16,237 nt of DNA, taken from assembly GCA_003640385.1 (NCBI GenBank), contig RCAB01000836.1:1-16237 (forward strand), written 5' to 3'. Positions 1 to 7,700 of the stretch are shown in pieces. The translations under genes and the position numbers were made by a program. The notes below the pieces were generated by a model. The model was not told where the DNA came from. It made no database searches and saw only the letters and a list, made by a program, of their open reading frames with translations. The stretch's first letter is position 1. The number at the start of each line of letters is the position of its first letter. This DNA is from Setaria digitata. Taxonomy: Eukaryota; Nematoda; Chromadorea; Rhabditida; Setariidae.

Positions 1-38
<38 letters not shown>

Positions 39-176
39 TAACAATAATAATAAATTTTTTTAATCATTGTTATTGTAATTATAATAATAAAGTATAATAA
101 TAATGACAATAATAATAATTAATAATAACAATAATAATAATGATAAGTAAATAAATTATTAATAACAGAAATATAA
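1..176. repeat. AAT trinucleotide microsatellite
   Basis: It begins with (AAT)11 at 1-33, then continues with interrupted AAT/AAC/ATA units to about 54 and again from about 80 to 165. Its position at the window edge may mark a contig end. Confidence 0.9.
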
Positions 177-179
177 AAA

Positions 180-1554
180 TGTACATTCTGGTTCTTTTTA
201 AATTTTGATAACTTACGAGTATTATTTTTTTTTTAAATCGATATCTAATAAAATCCTTAATTAGTCTTTCCTTTGATTGTCACTTGATAGTTCGCATTTG
301 TTAACTACTGAACTCCTCTCTTCCTTATCTTTATTTTCTTCATAAACAAATTTGGTGATTCCACAAAATAATTCCATGAGTACTTTGGAGAATATTATTA
401 AATGATTTTAGTGGATCTATAGAACTCCTCTTCATAATGTCGAAAAAAATTCGAGAATTGTGTAAATGCTGTTTATGAATTACATTTAGTTGCTGCAAAG
501 TTTTAAATGAATGAAAAATAATATGTGGGAGAAGCGAATTCTTCAACAGTCTGCTGCAAACATCGGGAATTAGAGGCTTGGAATATTAAAGCAGAAAAAA
601 AGGGCTTTTTCATCAATTCCAAAACTGTCTTACTAGCAAATGCTCTGTTCTGTTCGGTCATTATTAAAACATGGCTGGTGGGCTGTGTGCAAGTCATAAT
701 TATGATTGATTTAACAATGGATCAAGTGCGCATTCATGAGGAAAATCTGAGGCGACATTTCCGAAATTCCTATTAGCATTACTATGGTGAAACTGAAAAA
801 TTCATTCAAAATACTGTCACGTATAAGTTGCGATTTCCAGACCATGCACTGTACATATTATATTCACACACTATTATTGTTGCAACAAAAGTCTTAACTC
901 TGCCGATGGATAAACATTATTTTAAAACTCATATTTGCAGCAAATTAAGCATTAAGGCTCTAAATATATAAATAACAGTTAGTCCTAGTAAACCTAATGG
1001 TTGCAAGAATTAACCTGACCCGGAACTACTAAATTTTGATTTGATAAATTTAATGTGTATTAAATTTTAGGCATTTCAATTTCATCTAAGTTTTACAAGG
1101 CATTCTATGCCTTAAATGTCTGTTGTTCATTTTAAAGTGGTACCAGTATTCCTGGACAATCACCAATAAATACTTTATTGAATTCAATGCTAAATCATAA
1201 CACAGATGCTGGTCACTTCATCAAAATTCAGGCAAAGTTACAGCCCAAATAAAATTAAGGAATACTTCCTTTAATTAAGTTATACTTTAATGGTTATTTC
1301 ATAGACATAAAAAAACTAGAAATAAAGGAAAGGTTCAAGCCTGCGGAAAACAGAAAAGACTGATTACAGAGAACAAGTATTCACATCAAAAAAAGTAGGT
1401 GGAAAATAGAACCATTGCAGTTTTTCCACTCAATGCAAACATTTTTCATATCTTTAATTTTGCCCAATAAAGTTTTGTAATAAAAAAAAAAATATATTAA
1501 TCCACACTATGTAGTTTTAAAAAGAGGCCCGCCATATGAAAACCGCTTAATGAA
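180..1554. other. Intergenic DNA downstream of the STAC-like gene
   Basis: It is AT-rich with no recognised gene. One plus-strand open frame (525-776, 83 codons) ends in a plausible hydrophobic then charged peptide (VLLANALFCSVIIKTWLVGC, later RIHEENLRRHF). It matches no family I know, and the antisense strand is also open over 503-697. No RNA gene was seen. Confidence 0.5.
525..776 (+). CDS. Unrecognised 83-codon open frame, doubtful
   Basis: ATG 525 to TAG 774-776. The second half has a stretch of about 20 hydrophobic residues (roughly 34-56, broken by one Lys) that could be membrane-spanning, followed by a polar tail. The segment is somewhat GC-richer than its flanks. No splice context, no family and no nearby polyadenylation signal support it, so it may be chance or a fragment of an exon. 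Confidence 0.15.
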   Translation: MGEANSSTVCCKHRELEAWNIKAEKKGFFINSKTVLLANALFCSVIIKTWLVGCVQVIIMIDLTMDQVRIHEENLRRHFRNSY

Positions 1555-1694
1555 TTTATTTTCTATGATTATAGCTGTCGTAATGTGAATGAAGATATTA
1601 TTAATCTTTGGCCTTTGAAATAAAACCGTCAGTCGCTGATAATGCTAGCTATATTATTTTCAGTCAAAAATTTAAAAACAGCGGTAATCCTTCA
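1555..1694 (-). terminator. 3' UTR and polyadenylation signal of the STAC-like gene
   Basis: The first canonical AATAAA on the minus strand after the stop is at 1555-1560 (GAAAATAAATTC). It would give a 3' UTR of about 150-160 nt. No competing minus-strand AATAAA was noticed between it and the stop. Confidence 0.5.
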
Positions 1695-1799
1695 TCACAG
1701 TAAAAGCAAATGCTGTAAAGGGCATTGTACAAAGGCATGACGCTCTGTACGAACTAGCACTCGTCCAGCAAAAATCGAATCAGGTTGTGCAAATACAAC
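1695..1799 (-). CDS. Exon 7 of the STAC-like gene (C-terminal half of SH3-2 and stop)
   Basis: The acceptor TTAATTTCAG is a strong nematode-like site. It is phase 0, with 34 residues then TGA at 1695-1697. It begins VVFAQPDSIFAG, directly continuing the RLYRDQ strand of exon 6, and ends RVLVRTERHAFVQCPLQHL then LLL. This aligns with the end of STAC SH3-2 (GFIRV ... GLVPVDAL), where the domain is also the C terminus. The domain ends where the stop falls, which supports a complete C terminus. Confidence 0.9.
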   Translation of the reverse strand, partial: VVFAQPDSIFAGRVLVRTERHAFVQCPLQHLLLL

Positions 1800-4700
1800 C
1801 TGAAATTAACAGTAGAACGCAAACTCTTAGTTATAAGAGAGAAAATAAATGCATGTGAATATGAGAAAATATAAAAATAAATATTTATGTATAAAAATAT
1901 GGATAAACATAAAGAAATAAATGAAAATATAGAAGTAAATAGGAAAAAATATATGTAAGAATAAAAAAGTACGCAAAATGTAATCATCGGAAAGTTATGA
2001 GATTTTCAGATCCAATTAAATTATCCGAAACAGTCTTACCTGATCACGATAAAGTCTTATTTTAGCTTCGGGTATATGAACGTTTTGTCTGAGCAACATT
2101 GGTTGCTCACCAGGCTGTACCAGTGCAACACAAGTACTTGGGAATGACATAAGCCGATCTGTTCGATCACCTGTCTACAAATTATATTTATGTTTTTAAG
2201 AAAATTTTGTAGATTAGAAAATCTGGGTTTTGAAAAAAATACATTAAGTTTTGAAGATCAAAAAGGCTAAAAAAGATTGAAATAGATATAAAAGTTACCT
2301 TAAAACCATATAACCAGTCGGGATCTCCGTTATCAACAATCCTCAATCGATCGCCTAAGCACAACGCTGTTTCAGGTCCAGCCACGTATTCATGAATAAC
2401 TACATGAGATCCTTGCAGAACTGCAAACGATGGATTACGTTAGAAGTCAGAGGAAGTTTGAGACTGTTCAAAAACATACCATCTGAAGAACTAATACGAC
2501 GTGGAGTTGAGCGAGGAGATGGTCCCGAGGACGATCGACTTCGTTCCCATTCTGATATGTCTCCGGTGCTGTTGTTGCAATGTAACAATGTGGGCGCTAG
2601 TTTGGTTCCTAAGCACCAAATTTATGAGATTTAATAAGGAACAAGAGATTTATTTGTTAATTGCCAAGCGAAGACAGATTTATGTGTCGGGCACGGGCAA
2701 AGTGACGAATGTACTTTCTTTTTTTTGGTGACAAAATTAATCAAAAACAAAAAAATATTTTGGGAGACCGTTGATGACAGGTCTTGTGTAAAATAGCACT
2801 GCCTCTGTACTGTAAGGTGAAGGAACGAGATGCCAAAAATGATTAAATGTCATACTACGCTTTCTCAGTCGTAAAGTCTGCACAAGAATGAGAATAAATT
2901 CTGCAAATGTCTGCAAAGCTGAAGACCTGACATACTACAAGTATTTCTGTCTCTATACTTTAAATAATCAGTCCCTGAGAGAAAGGTACTAGGTGCTGAA
3001 TGAGCTAATCCATTTGCCTCTTTTTCTATATTACATGTTTATAGGATATCTGTGAACGCAGCACACCTTCTTTTCATTGTAAATTTTATTTCTTCTTTTT
3101 AATTGAATATGAAATTTCGAAATTTTTTACACAAGTAAATTTCTGAACAGTGGATTACATCCAATGTAAATTTGAAGACAGTGCTACGTTATTGTTTCTG
3201 CAATGAATATCGTTGAAATAATTCTAATTTGTGCATTTATTAAAAGTATCACCATTTTGTTTCTTTCTTTTTTGCCAGAACTTTATACTTCCAACGAATT
3301 TCAATTAAATTAGATGTAACTTTCGTGATCTTCGAGATTTTGTTTTTTGAAGCATGCAGGGCTACCACTTCTAGACAGTGTAAAAGTCAGTCCGAAAGAA
3401 TAACAAAATTTCTGAAATTTATTTCGGTGCATGAGACTTACTTGAATATGCACTACTTGCTATAGAAGGTGGCGATTCAGCGCAATCCAACGAAAGCGAT
3501 TTCATTTGCTTCTGTAACTTGGGTGGCCGACGCTTCCCTCCATTCATACCTGCTCACAAACTTAGACTTTAATCTTTACCGGATTTTTTGAGATTTCTGA
3601 AGATTCATTTGTAAAAAAAAAAAGTGCTGGCTAGAAGTTGCTAGCAATATACTGAGCATTTTTAAATATTGTGTTAATGTGAATAAAACGGTGTTTGCTC
3701 GTACAGAGAAACTTTTGTTCTAGTGATAATGTTCTGTTCCGGAAGTATAGATCAACAATTTATCTCAAAATTCTTCCGGTCAGTATAATCCAGTTGAAAT
3801 TTAATGTTCAGATCTATGTAGGTATAAAAAAAATTTCAGAAAAGTGGGTCGGAAAACTTTTATAACAAAAAGACATTTTTCATGAAAGTAGTTTTTCGCC
3901 TTATTTATATACCCTACATTCTCCTCTTCTGCTAAGTTTTCTATAAATTTTCTAAGATCTAAAAACAATATTAATTCTGCAGGAAATAAAGCATGCAACT
4001 GGTTGAAATGATCCATTCAAATTTACTCTTAAAAAAACTGACATACATCAAAATTTTATTTTAGATAAACAAATTTTTCTGAAGCAGGACTAAGTATAGT
4101 AATTCCGAAAATACAAAAGAAATTTTAATATCACAAAAATTTTCCCTCTCAAGTATGAAAATGATTATATTAGGAAAGGTTTGAGGTTCATTTTCAGCAA
4201 AACTTTAGTGGTTGCGCTGCTGATACAACTGAAGTAGATAAAGGCAAGAACTATAAAGAAATAATCAATTTGCAGGATTTATTGTCCTTCAATGGTTATT
4301 CCGGAAACTTTCCGGTTTTTTAGCAACAATTTTCGTATTACTAAGATTGCTTTCATTTAATTTCTTATATTTTTAAATCAAATTTTTTACTTTAGAATAT
4401 TTAAATCCTCATCTCACATTATCAGTACCTCACTAATAATCAAATGCAGCATAGTTTTTATTTGAGTACTAAATGAAAGATAAAATTTACTCTTAAAAAA
4501 CTGATTTTTACTACTTTTTATAATATTAATTCACATAAGAGCAACATTATCCCTTTCGTTCTTTGCAAGCTCTCATGCTTCCCATGGACTTCTGATAACG
4601 AAAAATCGCCGAAGAAGTAATGTGATGAGTTTATCTTTATCTGTTCTTATTTTGCAACGCAAAATGAACAAGTTGAATTCCTTTTTCCTTATTTTTCTTT

Positions 4701-7700
4701 TTTCCTCAATTAAATCTTCTCCTCTCTAAATTGAAATATCGTTGTTCCTCTAAGTCACCGACGCTATAAGCTTAGATTAAATCCGTGCGAAAAATTAATT
4801 TATGCTATACATATTTGAAAACCGCAGTAGTAAGAAAATAAGTAAAAAACATAAACTGAAAATTGAAGCTAAAAAGTCGAAAATATCGTATCACAACTTT
4901 TTAAAAGATGTTTTATATTGAGAATAATTTTAAAAAAAGTTGGAATTTTTAGTTAATTTAGTAGACCTTAAGAATTTTTCCCAACTGACATATTGTACAT
5001 ACAGTGACAAAACTTTAGAAATGTAAAAGTACCTGATTGATCCAGTTGAGGTGTTGAGCTAATCATTACACCACGGTTAGAACTTGCTTCAGCGTATCCT
5101 GAATCTTGCAATGAAGCATCTGACAAGTGCCGAGGTGATGGTGTAGCGGAATCAAAATTATGTGTTGATGAACCTCGTCGACCATAAATACCTGTGGCCT
5201 GCTTCAATGCCAAGTAAACTGGATCTATTGCATCTGTTTCTAAACTCTTTCACAGTTAAATGAATAGTCAAATGCAAAACTGTTTGGAGAAGACTGCATT
5301 CTTTTTCTTCTTGCGAATGACTGATCTTGAATAATAATCAATTATTCCTCAAAATTATGTTTTCTTTCAGGGAAATTTCAAATAAGTCCTCAAATATATT
5401 TGTATGATTTATTTCTAATTAAAGAGTTAAATTCGTATTCAGGCGATGGGCCCAAGCAACCTATTCTAGTTCAGGACATTTTTAAATCAGTTAAACAGAC
5501 ATTTTCATCCAATTTCATTGCAAATTTTTAGAAACTACATTGATTTTCTCACTGGATGACATAAACTGATCAAAAATTCTTTACTTTCTTTTGATTGGAA
5601 AGAGGGGGCGAAAGTGAGTCATAAAAGTGAAAGGATATTACGTGTTTAAATGATTTTTTTTTTACAAAAACTTCAGTTTATGTTAATTTCTAACCTAGTA
5701 ATGTTGATTGAAAATGCAAAGCATCATTTCATGTGAATGTCAATTCCACTTCTGAGCTGATGTTGTGCTGCGAATGAATGTCTTTGTAAATTTCCAAAAA
5801 GTTAGCCATAAGAAGTGTTTTAGAATACCACGGCGCAATATTAATAGAAATTAATGCAAAAGCTCTATAATTTAAAGAAAAATGAAGCAAAGATAATTGT
5901 CTTTCAAAAGGGACAAATATAGAAATAAAGTGTTCCAAACAGTTCTTAACATTTTCAAAAGATGCACAATTTTAATTGAATTTCATGAATATGGTTGGCC
6001 TGTTTTCACCATTATCTGTTATCAGCATGCGATTAAAATGCTTCTTTCTTCGAGTAATTTGTGATGCATTTAAACAAATGACTGATGAAAGACACTGAAT
6101 TTTACACAAATTCCCACTTCTTTATTTCTACCCCTAACGACCACAGTCTGCTTTTAATGTCTCAAGGATTGGCACAAACTGTGGGAAGGGTCAATAAGAA
6201 AAAGAAAATTTTTGGTAAGCGGATAGAGCGCTGATGCAGGGGATTTTTTTGAGCTCACTTAAATAAAGGTGCTCACCTCAAAATCAGTCCATATTTTTTT
6301 AAGCATTTAGATCGATAAAGAATCTCTCGACAAGTTCCACTTTTTAAAATATTGTGAAGCGAATTAATGGCTTTAAAGTAAACTAGAAACTGTTAAAATT
6401 TAGTAGCTTTTGTTAGCTTTATTTTAACTTTTCAATATCCGAACCATTTCTGCTTTCAAATTTTGATCCATACTTCCTATAATCATTATTGACGGTTTAT
6501 AGCTGTACTTAGATTGATCAAGAAGTTTAATAGTTAAGTATAAAAGATGGAGGAGTGGCTGAGAAGAAAGACGAGAAAGGGGCAAATCTGTCACCTCGTC
6601 CCAAGGTAGCAGCAACGTTGTCTGTAGTTAGAGCCTTTATTAGCTTTGTGAGTTCATTTCAAATAATTCAATAAATATATTCGTTTTTTGGATAAATTAA
6701 ATATAGATGATTCTATTTAAGATTAACATTGTGTAAGAGAAAAAAGCTATATGAAGATAACAGTAAACCAATTCTGAATGAAATTGCTCGAGTAAGCAAA
6801 TAAATTGTTGTTAAAAGAACTCCAAATTCTAATGAAATCTCTGTCTTTAATTTAAAAATCATTTGGAACATGCTGGATCAGTAAATTAACATTTTAGCAT
6901 AATTCAGAACATTGGTCTCGATTCCTTTAAAGAAGCAGAAAATAAAAGCTTTTTAAACTTAGATTTGCTTTAATTCAGCAAACAGCATGGTAACTTTTAG
7001 TAGTGGAGCAACTGATAACTAAAAGCGCGATGACGTATCTGCCCAAGATTAGATCACTATGAATGCTGCATACAATTTTCGAAATTCCCGCCATTCAAAA
7101 AATATTAAACTCAATTTGCAAGAAAATAGATAATTTAAAATAATTGTCTAAAGAAGCCAAGTGTTAAGGATCGGGAAGGCCTTTTATATTTTCCAATGAT
7201 GAAATTTGATTCTACTGTAAATAGTGTTTTGGCTAATAAAAACGAGAGAGGGAGGTATATATATATATATATTCCTAGGAAAAAAATGAATTTAGTTTTT
7301 GTGGATATGAACTTCACAGATGTTCAGAATAAGCAAAAAAGTATATAATTTGTTTTTATTTTGCGCCCTTTTTTTGTGATGTGTATTTGATTTGACAATT
7401 ATAAAAAATTGAGGTCAATGAAAATGGCTGGAAATGAAACCAACTAATTAAGCAAATGAAATCAACTAATTAAGCAAGAATTAAATAATTTTTCATCCGG
7501 ACAGGAAAAAACGAGTTGAGTTTTCCATTGTTACCTTTCTCAAAGGCTTTTAATTCGTTAAACAGATAAAATCAGCTTAGCACTGCTTTGAAATGCAGTA
7601 ATAAGTGACATGTCTTGTTTCAAAAGCTGCAACATTCCTGAGGGTTAAAGCTTCCCTTATTAAACAAATTCAACTTCAGTTCTGAGTAAATTTTGTTAAG

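Noticed and set aside
1640..1732. Alternative last exon after TTCGTACAG in another frame (YNALYSICFYC...)
   Set aside because: The frame starting at 1799 continues the STAC SH3-2 pattern exactly and has a much better TTTCAG acceptor.
1754..1987. Minus-strand 77-codon frame rich in Phe, Ile and Tyr
   Set aside because: It comes from T-rich intron 6 read across the exon 7 acceptor in the wrong frame. The composition only mimics a membrane protein.
2392..2731. Plus-strand open frames of 80 and 76 codons
   Set aside because: They lie antisense to exons 4 and 5 of the STAC-like gene, whose frame, phases and SH3 match are much better supported.
6150..6210. Exon-like segment after TTCCCACAG on the minus strand
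   Set aside because: It reaches a stop after 14 codons with no usable in-phase donor.
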